A stretch of DNA of 64,000 bases from Pandoraea pulmonicola (GTDB taxonomy: Bacteria; Pseudomonadota; Gammaproteobacteria; Burkholderiales; Burkholderiaceae). The stretch is from assembly GCF_000815105.2 (NCBI RefSeq), contig NZ_CP010310.2, positions 3,162,001 through 3,226,000 of the forward strand. The letters are read 5' to 3'. Position numbers and translations under genes: made by a program. Shown piece after piece: positions 29,329 through 38,857 of this stretch (its first letter is position 1; every line of letters starts with the position of its first letter). The notes below the pieces were generated by a model. The model was not told where the DNA came from. It ran no database searches and was given only the letters and a program-made list of their open reading frames with translations.

Positions 29329-32034
29329 TCACCCCTTGCGTGTCTCCTGCGCCTGCGCCGTCTGTTGCAGCGGCAGCCGGATATGAAGGATGCCCGCCTC
29401 CATCTCCTTGGCCTCCCGGAAGCCGAGATGACGGGCGAGTGTCAGCATACGCGTATTTGCCGTGAGGACATAGCCGATGAGTTCCCCGGTGCCGCGCTTG
29501 CGGCTGTAGTCGATGATGTGCTCCATGAGCGCGCGCCCCAACCCCCTGCCTTGCGCGGCCGGGCTCACCGTCACCGCGAACTCGGCCACGGTGTTGTCCG
29601 GATCGGCCAGCGCCTGCACCACGCCGAGCAGGCGCGTGTTGCCGCTCTCGTCCTTTTCGGTGGCCACGAATGTCATCGCACGGTCGTAGTCGATCTGCGT
29701 GACGCGCGCCATCTGCGAGTGCGACAACTCCTTGATGAGACCGAAGTAGCGGAACTGCACGTCCTGCGGCGTGAGCGTGTGGAAGAACGCGTTGTAGGCC
29801 GGCTCATCCTCGGGACGGATCGGGCGCACGCGTACCGGCTTGCCGCCCGCGTCGACCGTGCTCTCGAGTTCCTCTGGATAGGGACGAATGGCGAGCCGCG
29901 CATGTCCCGGCACGCTCGGCGTGCGGGCAACGATACGCGCGTCGAGCGCGAGTACGCCGTGCGCGTCGGCGAACAACGGATTGATGTCGAGCTCGGCGAT
30001 CTCCGGCACATCGCACACGAGTTGCGAGAGCTTCACGAGCGTGAGATAAATGGCGTCGTGATCGGCAGCCGGACGGTTGCGATAGCCGGCGAGCAGCCTG
30101 GACACGCGCGCACGCGCCACCATGTCGCGCGCAAGGTTCAGGTTCAGCGGCGGCAGGCCGATCGTGCGATCGGCAATCACCTCGACGGCCGTGCCCCCCT
30201 GCCCGAACAGCAACACCGGACCGAAGACGTTGTCCGTCGCCACGCCGACGATCAGCTCGAACGCCTCGGCCCCGTTGGCCATGCGCTGCACGGAGTAGCC
30301 CGTCACGCGTGCATCCGGCCTGGCGGCGAGCGCACGCTTGCGGATCTGGCACGCCGCCTCGCGCGCCTGCTCCGCTGTCTCGATGTTGAGCACCACGCCA
30401 CCGACATCGGACTTGTGCGTGATGTCGGGCGACACCAGCTTGACGGCCACGGGAAAGCCGATGCCCTGGGCCAGTTCGCCGGCCTGCTCCGGTGTCTGCG
30501 CCACGAGCGTCTCGACGACCGGAACGCCGTAAGCGGCGAGCACGCCCTTGGCCTCCGGTTCGGAGAGCAGTTCGCGCCCCTCGCGCATGGCGCTCTCGAC
30601 GATCGCCCGCACGCGCGCGATGTCGGGCGCGAAACCCGGCGGAATCGATGGCGGCGTCTCCATCAGCAACGCCTGGTTACGCCGGTAGTTCACGGCTTCG
30701 AGGAAGGCTCGCGCCGCATTCTCCGGCGTGTCGTAGGTCGGCAATCCGGCTTCGCGACAGACGCGCCGCGCGCGCTCGGCCGTCTCGCCGCCGAGCCAGC
30801 ATGTGAACACGTTCTTCGACGGCCGTGGCAGCGCCGCGAGTGCATTGGCCACGTCAAGGCTCGGCATGACCGCCGTCGGCGCCTGGATGAACAGCACCGC
30901 GGCGGTCTCGGAATCCTCGCACAGCGCAGCCAGCGTCTGCGTATAACGGGCGAGATCGGCATCGCCGCCGATGTCGACCGGATTGACGCGGCCGAGCGTG
31001 CCGGGCAGCACCGCATCGAGGGCCTCCCGCGTCTTCCCGCCCAGATGCGCGAGCTTGCCGCCGTCGAGCACGAGCGCATCGGTGGCCATCACGCCGGCGC
31101 CACCGCCGTTGGTCATGATCGAGAGCTTGTCGCCATGGAACGGACGCAGGCGCGCGAGCGTCTCGACCGCGGCAAACAGTTCGTCGGTCGTGTCCACGCG
31201 CAGCATGCCCGCGCGCCGAATCGCGGCGTCGTAGACGTCGTCCGCGCCAGCCAGGGCGCCCGTGTGAGACGCCGCGGCCTGCGCACCTTCCGGCACTCGG
31301 CCCGACTTGATGACGACCACAGGCTTGTTGCGGGCGGCGGCGCGCGCGGCCGACATGAACTTGCGCGCGTCGCGAATCGATTCCATGTACATCAGAATGG
31401 CATCCGTGCCCGGGTCGCTCGCGAGATAGTCGAGCATGTCACCGAAGTCCACATCCGCACTGTCGCCCATCGAGACGAAGTGCGAGAAGCCGATCTCGCG
31501 GGCGTCCGCCCAGTCAAGCACGGCGGTGGTCAGCGCCCCCGATTGCGAGACGAAGGCGAGCTTGCCTGCGCGCGCGCCCATGTGCGCGAAGCTCGCGTTA
31601 AGACCGATGCCGGGGCTCAGCAGCCCGATGCAGTTCGGCCCGAGAATGCGCAGTACGTGGGGCTTGGCGGACTTGAGCATGCGTTCCTGCAGCGTCACGC
31701 CGTGGCGATCGCGCTCGCGGGCCAGCCCCGAGGTGAGCACCACCGCGGCGCGCGTACCGCGTGCACCGAGCTCGCGAATCAGGTCGGGCACGGTGGCCGG
31801 CGGCGTACAGATCACCGCAAGATCGGGGGCTTGCGGCAGGTCGGCGACATTGCGATAGCACTTCCGGTCTGCGAGCATCGCGTACTTCGGATTGACCGGG
31901 TAGATGTCGCCCTGAAACCCCCCGTCGACGATGTTCTGCAGCACGGTCGTGCCCACACGGCGCTCCCGGTTGGACGCGCCGATCACGGCGACCGACTTCG
32001 GCTGGAACATCTGACTCAGGTTACGGGTGGTCAT
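29329..32034 (-). CDS. Pat-like fused acyl-CoA synthetase (NDP-forming) and GNAT acetyltransferase
   Basis: A 901-residue fusion like the Pat/YfiQ lysine acetyltransferases. A CoA-binding Rossmann domain comes first (residues about 10-130, VAVIGASNRERRVG). A ligase-CoA domain follows (about 150-460, with SHTGALAGADDVYDA, where the family's phospho-His lies). An ATP-grasp domain covers about 485-700 and a C-terminal GNAT domain about 735-885 (SPAAQGRGLGRALMEHII, the acetyl-CoA loop). In Salmonella and E. coli the synthetase part is catalytically dead and senses acetyl-CoA while the GNAT part acetylates enzymes such as Acs. Here the synthetase part keeps the His, so activity is open. Start at 32034. 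Confidence 0.92.
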   Translation of the reverse strand: MTTRNLSQMFQPKSVAVIGASNRERRVGTTVLQNIVDGGFQGDIYPVNPKYAMLADRKCYRNVADLPQAPDLAVICTPPATVPDLIRELGARGTRAAVVLTSGLARERDRHGVTLQERMLKSAKPHVLRILGPNCIGLLSPGIGLNASFAHMGARAGKLAFVSQSGALTTAVLDWADAREIGFSHFVSMGDSADVDFGDMLDYLASDPGTDAILMYMESIRDARKFMSAARAAARNKPVVVIKSGRVPEGAQAAASHTGALAGADDVYDAAIRRAGMLRVDTTDELFAAVETLARLRPFHGDKLSIMTNGGGAGVMATDALVLDGGKLAHLGGKTREALDAVLPGTLGRVNPVDIGGDADLARYTQTLAALCEDSETAAVLFIQAPTAVMPSLDVANALAALPRPSKNVFTCWLGGETAERARRVCREAGLPTYDTPENAARAFLEAVNYRRNQALLMETPPSIPPGFAPDIARVRAIVESAMREGRELLSEPEAKGVLAAYGVPVVETLVAQTPEQAGELAQGIGFPVAVKLVSPDITHKSDVGGVVLNIETAEQAREAACQIRKRALAARPDARVTGYSVQRMANGAEAFELIVGVATDNVFGPVLLFGQGGTAVEVIADRTIGLPPLNLNLARDMVARARVSRLLAGYRNRPAADHDAIYLTLVKLSQLVCDVPEIAELDINPLFADAHGVLALDARIVARTPSVPGHARLAIRPYPEELESTVDAGGKPVRVRPIRPEDEPAYNAFFHTLTPQDVQFRYFGLIKELSHSQMARVTQIDYDRAMTFVATEKDESGNTRLLGVVQALADPDNTVAEFAVTVSPAAQGRGLGRALMEHIIDYSRKRGTGELIGYVLTANTRMLTLARHLGFREAKEMEAGILHIRLPLQQTAQAQETRKG

Positions 32035-32181
32035 GGCAACTCCGGGGGGATCGGCAAATCGGAAAATCGGCATGCGAACGCGCGCACCGGCAAAGCCTGG
32101 TGCGCGCGTTCGTCGCAGGATGACGCGTGGCGGGATCGGCGGACGGCGCCCGGCCATCCGCATCAGGCGAATCAGTCCAGA

Positions 32182-32667
32182 TCAGTCGCCGCGCAGGTGC
32201 GCTTCCACCTTCCACAGATGATCGTCCACGCCGCGCGAGATTTCGGTGAACACATCCGACGTGGTGGCGTCGCCGATCTCGGCCGACGCATCGATCAAGC
32301 CGCGAATGATCTCACCGTAGGCAGCGAGCGCTTCGGCCAGCGCCGCGGCGTGATCGATGCCCCGCTTGAACTCGTTCTTGTACACCGGCAGTTCCGTCTT
32401 CTGCGCCACGGTCTGCACGCGACCGTCCGCCACACCGCCGAGCGCCACAAGCCGCTCGGCGCACAGATCGGCCCACTCGACGGCCGCGTTATAGACCTCG
32501 TCGAACAACAGGTGGAGTTCGATGAAGCCCGGGCCGTGGACGTTCCAGTGCGCCTGCTTGGCTTGACGCTGAACGTCGATACCGTTGGTCAGCCCGCGAT
32601 TGAGCTGATTGACCGATTCGATGCGAATCTTTTCACCAAGGGTGTTGCGCGTATGATTCAGTGCCAT
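32182..32667 (-). CDS. dps: Dps DNA-binding ferritin-like protein
   Basis: A 161-residue mini-ferritin. The inter-subunit ferroxidase residues are present: His in KQAHWNVHGPGF, the downstream His in IELHLLFDEVY, and the Asp and Glu of that helix. The protein oxidises and stores Fe(II) using hydrogen peroxide and protects DNA in stationary phase; dodecameric in the family. The short basic N-terminus (MALNHTRNTLGEK) is a candidate DNA-contact tail. It follows hdeD and precedes the Pat-like gene on the same strand, making a small stress-related group with gaps of 126 and 147 bp. Confidence 0.93.
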   Translation of the reverse strand: MALNHTRNTLGEKIRIESVNQLNRGLTNGIDVQRQAKQAHWNVHGPGFIELHLLFDEVYNAAVEWADLCAERLVALGGVADGRVQTVAQKTELPVYKNEFKRGIDHAAALAEALAAYGEIIRGLIDASAEIGDATTSDVFTEISRGVDDHLWKVEAHLRGD

Positions 32668-32793
32668 TTGAGACTCCTGACGTCTGGCAGCCGGCGGGCT
32701 GCGGGAAAGCCGTCGGCATCGTGCGTCGCTGACGCCCGTGCGGACGAAGGGAAACCTGCAAGGCGGCCGGCAACGCGCCGCGTGCGCCCGGGA

Positions 32794-33366
32794 CTAGGAA
32801 GGCAGTTCCCCCGGGGATGGGTGAGACGCGCCATGCGCCGCGCCACGCAATTTGATACCCGCCATCACCAGCAACACGCCCCAGATGATGGCCCACGATC
32901 CGATGGCCCAGATAAGCGCAAGCGCGCCCGCGCCCGGCTGCCACATGATGAAGATGGCAAACAGAATGCTGAACACACCGGAGAGAATGATCCAGAGTTC
33001 GCCTTTGACTTCGCGTCGCAACGCGATGCCGGCCGCGACCTGCAGGACGCCGGTGACAAAACTCCAGGCCACGATATAGATAAGCAGTGCGACGGCGGTC
33101 AACGCCGGATTGAGATAGGTAAGGACGCCGATGACGATGCCGGCAATGCCCTGCAACAGGGGCAGCCACCAGTCGGCGTGCTCGCGGCGCGCGCTCCATG
33201 CGCCGCTGAGCGAGAAGATTCCGTCCACGAACGAAAAGGCGCCGAAACACAGCACCAGGACGGCAATCGTGACACCCGGCAATGCGAACGCCGCAATACC
33301 GAAAATCACGGCCAGTACACCGCGCAGCACAAGCAACCACCAGTATTTCGACAGAAGTCTGAGCAT
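32794..33366 (-). CDS. hdeD: HdeD family membrane protein
   Basis: A 190-residue protein with six closely spaced transmembrane helices and the HdeD pattern (WWLLVLRGVLAVIFGIAAF near the N-terminus, then repeated G--SI-FAI). In E. coli HdeD contributes to acid resistance at high cell density. In betaproteobacteria the name is by homology only. Begins directly with MLRLLSKYWW. The upstream 560 bp are non-coding and shared with the divergent pilus operon. Confidence 0.87.
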   Translation of the reverse strand: MLRLLSKYWWLLVLRGVLAVIFGIAAFALPGVTIAVLVLCFGAFSFVDGIFSLSGAWSARREHADWWLPLLQGIAGIVIGVLTYLNPALTAVALLIYIVAWSFVTGVLQVAAGIALRREVKGELWIILSGVFSILFAIFIMWQPGAGALALIWAIGSWAIIWGVLLVMAGIKLRGAAHGASHPSPGELPS

Positions 33367-33925
33367 GGCATCCCTCTCTCGTGAAATATCCGCGGGTAGC
33401 GAACATGAGCCATCGACGGGCCCATATCACAAGTACGACACGGGCGACAGCAATGGCGTCCAAGGCGCGTCAAGAGGTCATTCTAGAGACGGCAACGCGG
33501 CAAGATCAAGTGAAAAATGTGCGAATGCCCATGCCGCGCGCAGGTGCTTTGACCCGCATCATCCCGCTCCGCTTTGTCGCGCGAAACCGCATCATCGCTA
33601 CCGTGAATTTTCGCCGTCGATTCAACGGTTACGCCGGGTGACGACCGGGCGTGACGCCACCGCGTCCCGCTCACATCCCGCAGAACATGCGCGCTGCGTG
33701 ACACTGAAACATGCGCGTTGCGCGTATGCGGGCGACACTCGATGCGAGGTATTCCGCCATTCCAATGGGATGATTCCGAAAGACCGCGTTATCGGCAGTT
33801 TTCAGGCGAATGCCTTCATAAACTACGCAGGAAGCGTCTGAAAGTGACTTGAGACTCAACGCGAAATACGTAGCCTCGATTGATTTCCCTCATGGCATCA
33901 GATAGGACTCCAAAGGAGAATGACG
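33367..33925. promoter_or_regulatory. Long divergent region hdeD / pilus operon with direct repeats
   Basis: A gene-free 559 bp. It contains two direct copies of AACATGCGCGYTGCG (33684-33698 and 33708-33722, 14 of 15 identical, 24 bp apart). The palindrome TTGAGACTCAA (33849-33859) lies 67 bp before the pilin start. No frame here has coding bias. It probably carries the regulatory input for the pilus operon, but no regulator family can be assigned from the sequence. Confidence 0.4.
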
Positions 33926-34453
33926 ATGAACAGATCCCTGCTTTGTCTGGCATTGCCCGCGGCCCTGGCCGCTCTGGGTCCGAGCGCATCGGTGCGAGCC
34001 GCCGTCTACAGCAACGGCTCGGCGACCGCGCAGATGCAGGTACAGCTCACGATTCTGCCGGGCTGTACCGTTGCCACTACGCCCATGACGTTCAATCCGG
34101 TACAGGGCTCTGGCACCGGTCCGGTGTCGAGCACGTCGTCGCTCACTGCGATCTGCACCGCGTCGACGGGATACAACATCGGGCTGAACGCCGGTACGAC
34201 GCTCAATTCCACCGAAACCAACCGCCTGCTCGCCGGCACGACGACCGGCAACACGACGACGATCCCGTTCGGCCTGTTTCAGGACGCCAGCTACGCCACG
34301 CCATGGGGCAACACGCAAGGCACGAATACGCTGGCCGACTCGGGCACCGGTTCGCTCAAGACGTACACCGTCTACGGACGCGCCACGCTCTCCGACACGA
34401 TGCCTGCGCCGGACGTCTATTCATCGACGGTCACCGCGACGGTCTACTTCTGA
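33926..34453 (+). CDS. Spore coat U domain pilin (major subunit candidate)
   Basis: A 175-residue exported protein with a Sec signal peptide (residues 1 to about 24) and one spore-coat-U (SCPU) domain. The two Cys (GCTVATTPM and AICTAS) form the expected disulfide, and the C-terminal YSSTVTATVYF looks like the last beta strand. The donor strand at the N-terminus (AVYSNGSATAQMQVQLTI) fits donor-strand exchange. The start at 33926 has AAGGAG at 7 nt; the earlier ATG at 33920 is too close to it. First gene of a four-gene chaperone-usher operon of the archaic Csu type, where the abundant subunit comes first. Expected to polymerise into thin pili for attachment and biofilm. Confidence 0.88.
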   Translation: MNRSLLCLALPAALAALGPSASVRAAVYSNGSATAQMQVQLTILPGCTVATTPMTFNPVQGSGTGPVSSTSSLTAICTASTGYNIGLNAGTTLNSTETNRLLAGTTTGNTTTIPFGLFQDASYATPWGNTQGTNTLADSGTGSLKTYTVYGRATLSDTMPAPDVYSSTVTATVYF

Positions 34454-34466
34454 GGCCGCGATCATC

Positions 34467-35225
34467 ATGCGCACATCGGGATCTGCCATTCGCCGGCCGA
34501 GCCGCTATGCTTGCGGCAGCGCCGTCGCCGCCCTGTTCATGCTGTGCGTGACGGACGGCCACGGCGCAGCACTGCAGGTCTCGCCGGTCATCGTCAACAT
34601 TCTTCCCTCGCAGCCCGCCACGACGCTCACGCTCGGCAACTCGGGGGAGCGACCCATCCACGGACAACTGCGCGTCTATGCGTGGACGCAGCGCAAGGGC
34701 GAGAACGTGCTCAGGCCGACGGACGCGCTCATCGCCAGCCCGCCGATCCTGCGGATCGAGCCGGGGGAAAAGCAGATCGTGCGCCTGGTCCACGTCGCGC
34801 CGAAACCGGAGCACCGCGAGCAGAGTTATCGACTCCTCGTCGACGAACTGCCGTCTCTTGGCGCGGCCGACCCCGAGGGCATTTCGATTCGGCTGCGCTA
34901 CTCGTTGCCGGTGTTCGTGCACGCCAGCCAGACGCATGCGCCGTCGCTGCGCTTCGAGGTGCATTTGGTACAGGGCCAGTTGGAGGTGCGCAACGATGGC
35001 GAGCGGCACGCACAGCTCGGCGCCACTCGCGTGGTCGACGCGTCGGGGCGCAGCGTCGAACTCACGCGCGGACTGCTAGGTTACGTGCTCGCCGGTCAGG
35101 CGCGACGCTTTCCCATGCATTGGCCGGCCGGCGCACCTCCCGTGGCACCGTTCACCGTCGAATCGCGCGTCGACGCCGTGCCCCTGAGTTTTGCCGCCGG
35201 CGCGTTGTCGGATGCCGTGCGCTGA
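34467..35225 (+). CDS. Periplasmic pilus chaperone (PapD-like)
   Basis: A 252-residue protein with a signal peptide (about 1-35) and two immunoglobulin-like domains. The first domain has the F-G region SPPILRIEPGEKQIVRLVHV and a conserved-looking YRLLVDELP, the chaperone signature. In the Csu class this protein donates a strand to SCPU pilins and carries them to the usher. It starts 13 bp after the pilin stop, and the usher start lies inside its last codons (35212), so expression is coupled. Confidence 0.9.
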   Translation: MRTSGSAIRRPSRYACGSAVAALFMLCVTDGHGAALQVSPVIVNILPSQPATTLTLGNSGERPIHGQLRVYAWTQRKGENVLRPTDALIASPPILRIEPGEKQIVRLVHVAPKPEHREQSYRLLVDELPSLGAADPEGISIRLRYSLPVFVHASQTHAPSLRFEVHLVQGQLEVRNDGERHAQLGATRVVDASGRSVELTRGLLGYVLAGQARRFPMHWPAGAPPVAPFTVESRVDAVPLSFAAGALSDAVR

Positions 35226-37719
35226 TCTCGCGTCCGCCCGCGCCGCATCCGCCTTGGGTAGACGGGTGCGGGAGGTGTCCGGGGCGGCCGCGGTCGCAGT
35301 CATGGCCACCCTGGCGCCTGACGCCTTCGGGCTCGACGCCACGTCCGACACGAGCGATCCGCACGGTATGTCGAATGCACCGAACATGCTGCCACACTCG
35401 TCCTCGCCTTCGCTCCCACCATTGCCATCGCCACCCGGCCGATCGTCGCGACTCGACGGACGCTACGTCCTGGAGGTCGTCGTCAACGGCCATGCCAATG
35501 GATACCTCGCGCCGTTCGAACGACGGTCAGGCCGATGGTTCGTACGCGCGGGCGACCTGCGTGCGCTGGGCCTGCGCGCCGATGCCCTGCCGCAGAGCGA
35601 CGCCGCCAAAGTCGCGCTCGATACGCTGGACGGCATTCGGGCCACCTACGACGCCACTCACCAGACGCTCGCGCTGCAAGTCGACGACGGCTGGCTCACA
35701 CCCTACCGGCTCGGCGGCACCCGGCGACGCGTCGTCGAAGCCACCGCCAACACCGGCTTGGTCGTCAACTACGACGGATATCTGCAACGCGATCGGTTCA
35801 CGCGCGCCTCGGTGTGGAGCGAAGTCCGCGGTTTCTGGCCGGGCGGCACGGTGCGTCAGACCGGCATCGTCGAGCATTCACGCTGGCGGCGCGGCTACCG
35901 TCGCTACGACACATGGTGGCAACACGACGACCCAACCCGGCTCACGACCTGGACGGCGGGCGACCTCATCACCGGCTCGCTCGCGTGGACCCGATCGTTG
36001 CGCATCGCCGGGCTGCAGTGGCGGCGCAACTTCAGCCTGCGCCCCGATCTGGTCACGTTTCCCGTGCCCGCGTTGCGTGGCAGCGCGGTCGTGCCCTCGT
36101 CCGTCGACCTCTATCTCGACGGCGTGCGGCGCATGGGCGGACACGTGCCTCCCGGCCCCTTCGTCATCCAGGAGGCGCCTGGACTCACGGGCGATCTGCA
36201 GGCCAGTCTCGTCACACGCGACGCGCTGGGCCGCGAGCAGATCACCACCGTGCCGCTCTATATCGATCCGCGATTGCTCGCGCGGGGTCTGTCGAGCTTC
36301 TCCGTCGAAGCCGGCCTGCCGCGCGATCAATACGGCTTGCGGTCGTTCTCCTATCGTCACTCCCCCGTCGCCTCGGTAGCGGCCCGCTACGGCGTGACCG
36401 ACACCCTCACGCTGGAGACGCAGGCACAGGCCGGCAAACGCCTTGCACTTGGTGGCGCGGGCGCGCTGATGGCCATCGGCCAGGCCGGTGTGATAAGCCT
36501 CTCGGCGGCCGTCTCCGGCGGCATGGGCAGCGGTGCGCAGTGGAGCGCCGGCTATCAGTATCTGTCCCGGCGCTTCGGGATCGACATGCAGATGATTCGG
36601 ACCACTGGGCGCTATCGCGATATCGCGTCGCTCGACGGTGTGCCCGCCCCGCGCGCCAGCGACCGGGCCAGCCTTTCGATGCCGGTCGGCCGCAACAGCA
36701 CGGCGTCGCTCGCCTGGTTTGCACAGCGCTCCCCCGGTCAGGCCGCCACGCGCGTGCTCTCCGCGAGCCTGTCGCTGCCGGCCACCGCGCGCGGCATGCT
36801 GTCCATCGGCGGCTTCCGCGACTTCGCACGGCGCGGCGCGCACGGGGTCTTCGCCATGCTCAGCGTGCTCCTCGGCGGCGGCGCCTTGGGCAGCGCCTCG
36901 GTCACGCAGCAGGACGGCCGGACGCAGGCCTGGGCCGCAGCCAGCCGCACGCCGGACTACGGCGGCGGCTGGGGCTGGCAGGTGCTTGGCGGGCACGCCT
37001 TCGCGCAACGCACCGTGCAGGCGGAAGTGCAGTATCTCGGCCGTCACGGCCAGGTCTCCGCGCTTGCCCAGCAAGTCGGCAAACAAGCGGGCGCGGCACT
37101 CGGAATGACCGGGGCGCTCGTTGTCGTCGACGACAGTCTTCATGCAACGCGACGCACCTACGATGCCTTCGCGCTGGTGAGCACCGACGGTCGCGGCGAC
37201 GTGCCCGTGCTGCGCGAGTCGGTGCCCGTCGGCCGCACGGACTCGCGCGGCTACTATCTCGTGCCCGACCTGAACGGCTTCGAAGCGGCACGCATCGGCA
37301 TCGACCCCATGCATCTGCCGGCCGACCTCGAAGTGCTGACCACCGAGCGCCGCATCGTCCCCCAGGCCGGAAGCGGCGTTCTGGTGCGATTCCCCGTGCG
37401 GCGCTATCGCGCGGCGCTCGTCACTCTGGTCGACGACACCGGCGCGCCCCTGCGGCCCGGCACGGCGGTGCGCCACGTGCAGACGGGTTTCGTGACGGTG
37501 GTCGGGTACGACGGAGAGGTCTTCATCGACACACTCGCGCCGCGCAACACACTCGAATCGCGCGATGCGCGACAACGATGCCGTGTGTCGTTCGACGCCG
37601 CTTCGCCGCCCGAAGGCCGCATCGCCCGCATCGGACCGCTGGCGTGTGTGGCATTCGGCACGCTCGCCGACGACCGGGTCCAGACGCCCGGCCCTACCGT
37701 AGCTGGAGGCCGGTCGTGA
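35212..37719 (+). CDS. Outer-membrane usher of the pilus system
   Basis: An 835-residue usher. An N-terminal signal region leads to a chaperone-binding domain (about 70-190, LEVVVNGHANGYLAPF) and the 24-strand barrel with plug (DLYLDGVRRMGGHVPPGPFVIQEAPGLTGDLQASLVTRDALGRE). The C-terminal domains end near 830 (RPGTAVRH, GYDGEVFIDTL). I start it at the ATG 35212, 14 bp inside the chaperone gene; a TTG at 35191 is the alternative. The long Pro/Ser-rich stretch after the signal (about residues 50-75) is unusual. Forms the secretion pore for pilus subunits. Confidence 0.9.
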   Translation: MPCADLASARAASALGRRVREVSGAAAVAVMATLAPDAFGLDATSDTSDPHGMSNAPNMLPHSSSPSLPPLPSPPGRSSRLDGRYVLEVVVNGHANGYLAPFERRSGRWFVRAGDLRALGLRADALPQSDAAKVALDTLDGIRATYDATHQTLALQVDDGWLTPYRLGGTRRRVVEATANTGLVVNYDGYLQRDRFTRASVWSEVRGFWPGGTVRQTGIVEHSRWRRGYRRYDTWWQHDDPTRLTTWTAGDLITGSLAWTRSLRIAGLQWRRNFSLRPDLVTFPVPALRGSAVVPSSVDLYLDGVRRMGGHVPPGPFVIQEAPGLTGDLQASLVTRDALGREQITTVPLYIDPRLLARGLSSFSVEAGLPRDQYGLRSFSYRHSPVASVAARYGVTDTLTLETQAQAGKRLALGGAGALMAIGQAGVISLSAAVSGGMGSGAQWSAGYQYLSRRFGIDMQMIRTTGRYRDIASLDGVPAPRASDRASLSMPVGRNSTASLAWFAQRSPGQAATRVLSASLSLPATARGMLSIGGFRDFARRGAHGVFAMLSVLLGGGALGSASVTQQDGRTQAWAAASRTPDYGGGWGWQVLGGHAFAQRTVQAEVQYLGRHGQVSALAQQVGKQAGAALGMTGALVVVDDSLHATRRTYDAFALVSTDGRGDVPVLRESVPVGRTDSRGYYLVPDLNGFEAARIGIDPMHLPADLEVLTTERRIVPQAGSGVLVRFPVRRYRAALVTLVDDTGAPLRPGTAVRHVQTGFVTVVGYDGEVFIDTLAPRNTLESRDARQRCRVSFDAASPPEGRIARIGPLACVAFGTLADDRVQTPGPTVAGGRS

Positions 37720-38747
37720 AGCCGCGCACGGTTTGGACAATGCGAGCAAAGCGAGCACCACGCGAGCGTGCAGGTGACGCACACACCACGCCGGTCATGC
37801 TCGCCGCGCTGTGTGCCGCCGCCACGCTGACGTGCGCGAGCCCACACGCCTCGGCGCAAACATGCTCGGTCGGCACCCCCAGCCTCGCATTCGCCGCGTT
37901 CAGTCCGATCTCGGGCGCGGCGCTTTCGGCCACCGGCACGCTCCCCGTGTCGTGCACATGGCCACTGCTCGGCGGCAATCCGAACGTGAAGCTCTGTCTC
38001 GCGCTCAACGCCAGTCAGCCGCTCGTACTCACGAATGCGGGCAAAGGCATCAATTTCGGACTCTTCATCGATCCCGCGTTCTCCAACGCGTGGGGCAAGG
38101 CGGCGTCCAATGTGATCGCCGTCACGATGGTGCGCAATGTGCTGGGCGGTACGGTGACGCAAAACGTCAATTTCTACGGACGCATCGCGCCGGCGCAAAC
38201 GACCGTATCGACCGACGGCAGCAGCAACACCGTGTACGCGCGCGCGTTTTCGGCGGCGGATACCAGCCTGCAATACGCGTCGTATCCGGCGCTATCGCCC
38301 GAGCCGGCATGCGGGAGCGCTATGACGGCGGCGCCCGGCATGCCGTTTACCGCCAACGTGACCGTGATCAACAACTGCACCATTGGAGCGACGAACATCA
38401 CTTTCGCCACGCAGTCGACATTGGCAAGCCCCGTGGCGAGCAGCGGCACGCTGTCGGTGCAATGCACGAACAACGATGCGTACCGTGTGAGCCTGTCGGG
38501 TGGACGGCTCGGCACCGTCATCGCGCGCACCATGACGGGACCGACGGGCGCCGGCATCGGCTATCAGTTGTACCTGGACGGCGGCTACACGACGATCTGG
38601 GGCGACGGCACGGCGGGCACATCGCAACTGACGGCCGTCGGCACGGGACTCCTGCAGTCCATTCCGGTCTACGCCCGCGTGCCCTCGCAATCGACACCGG
38701 CGCCCGGCGTCTACACGGACGCTGTCACGGCCACGATCCAGTTCTGA
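37716..38747 (+). CDS. Two-domain spore coat U protein, probable tip adhesin
   Basis: A 343-residue exported protein with a GTG start at 37716 that overlaps the usher stop as GTGA, preceded by GGAGG at an ideal distance. After a basic leader and signal peptide (cleavage near ASAQTC) there are two SCPU domains (about residues 50-200 and 208-343). Each has paired Cys, and the second ends YTDAVTATIQF like the first-gene pilin. In archaic Csu-type systems the last gene encodes a two-domain tip adhesin, and size and position fit that here. Earlier open sequence in this frame is only an antisense-like shadow of the usher. Confidence 0.85.
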   Translation: MKPRTVWTMRAKRAPRERAGDAHTTPVMLAALCAAATLTCASPHASAQTCSVGTPSLAFAAFSPISGAALSATGTLPVSCTWPLLGGNPNVKLCLALNASQPLVLTNAGKGINFGLFIDPAFSNAWGKAASNVIAVTMVRNVLGGTVTQNVNFYGRIAPAQTTVSTDGSSNTVYARAFSAADTSLQYASYPALSPEPACGSAMTAAPGMPFTANVTVINNCTIGATNITFATQSTLASPVASSGTLSVQCTNNDAYRVSLSGGRLGTVIARTMTGPTGAGIGYQLYLDGGYTTIWGDGTAGTSQLTAVGTGLLQSIPVYARVPSQSTPAPGVYTDAVTATIQF

Positions 38748-38810
38748 GAACATCGACGCTCACTCGACGGATGGGGCGCGGCGAATGTGTGCGCAAAAGA
38801 TCGATGCGTC

Positions 38811-38840
38811 AGGGTAAGCGATGGACGGTCTGCTTGCCCT
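38811..38840. terminator. Hairpin between pilus operon and astA ends
   Basis: AGGGTAAGC (38811-38819) pairs with GCTTGCCCT (38832-38840) with one G-T pair and a 12-nt loop, in the 110-bp gap where the two convergent transcripts meet. There is no clear T-run, so it is a modest candidate for a shared terminator. Confidence 0.35.
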
Positions 38841-38857
38841 CCCACGGCGACGACATC

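Noticed and set aside
29314..33384. A very long plus-strand open frame (about 1350 codons) across the Pat-like, dps and hdeD genes
   Set aside because: It runs antisense to three clear genes, is extremely rich in Arg and His, and has no domain. Long antisense frames are expected in GC-rich DNA with high third-position G+C.
35535..37715. Open frame upstream of and in frame with the two-domain pilus protein
   Set aside because: It overlaps the usher in another frame with Arg-rich nonsense composition. The real start is the GTG at 37716 with GGAGG.
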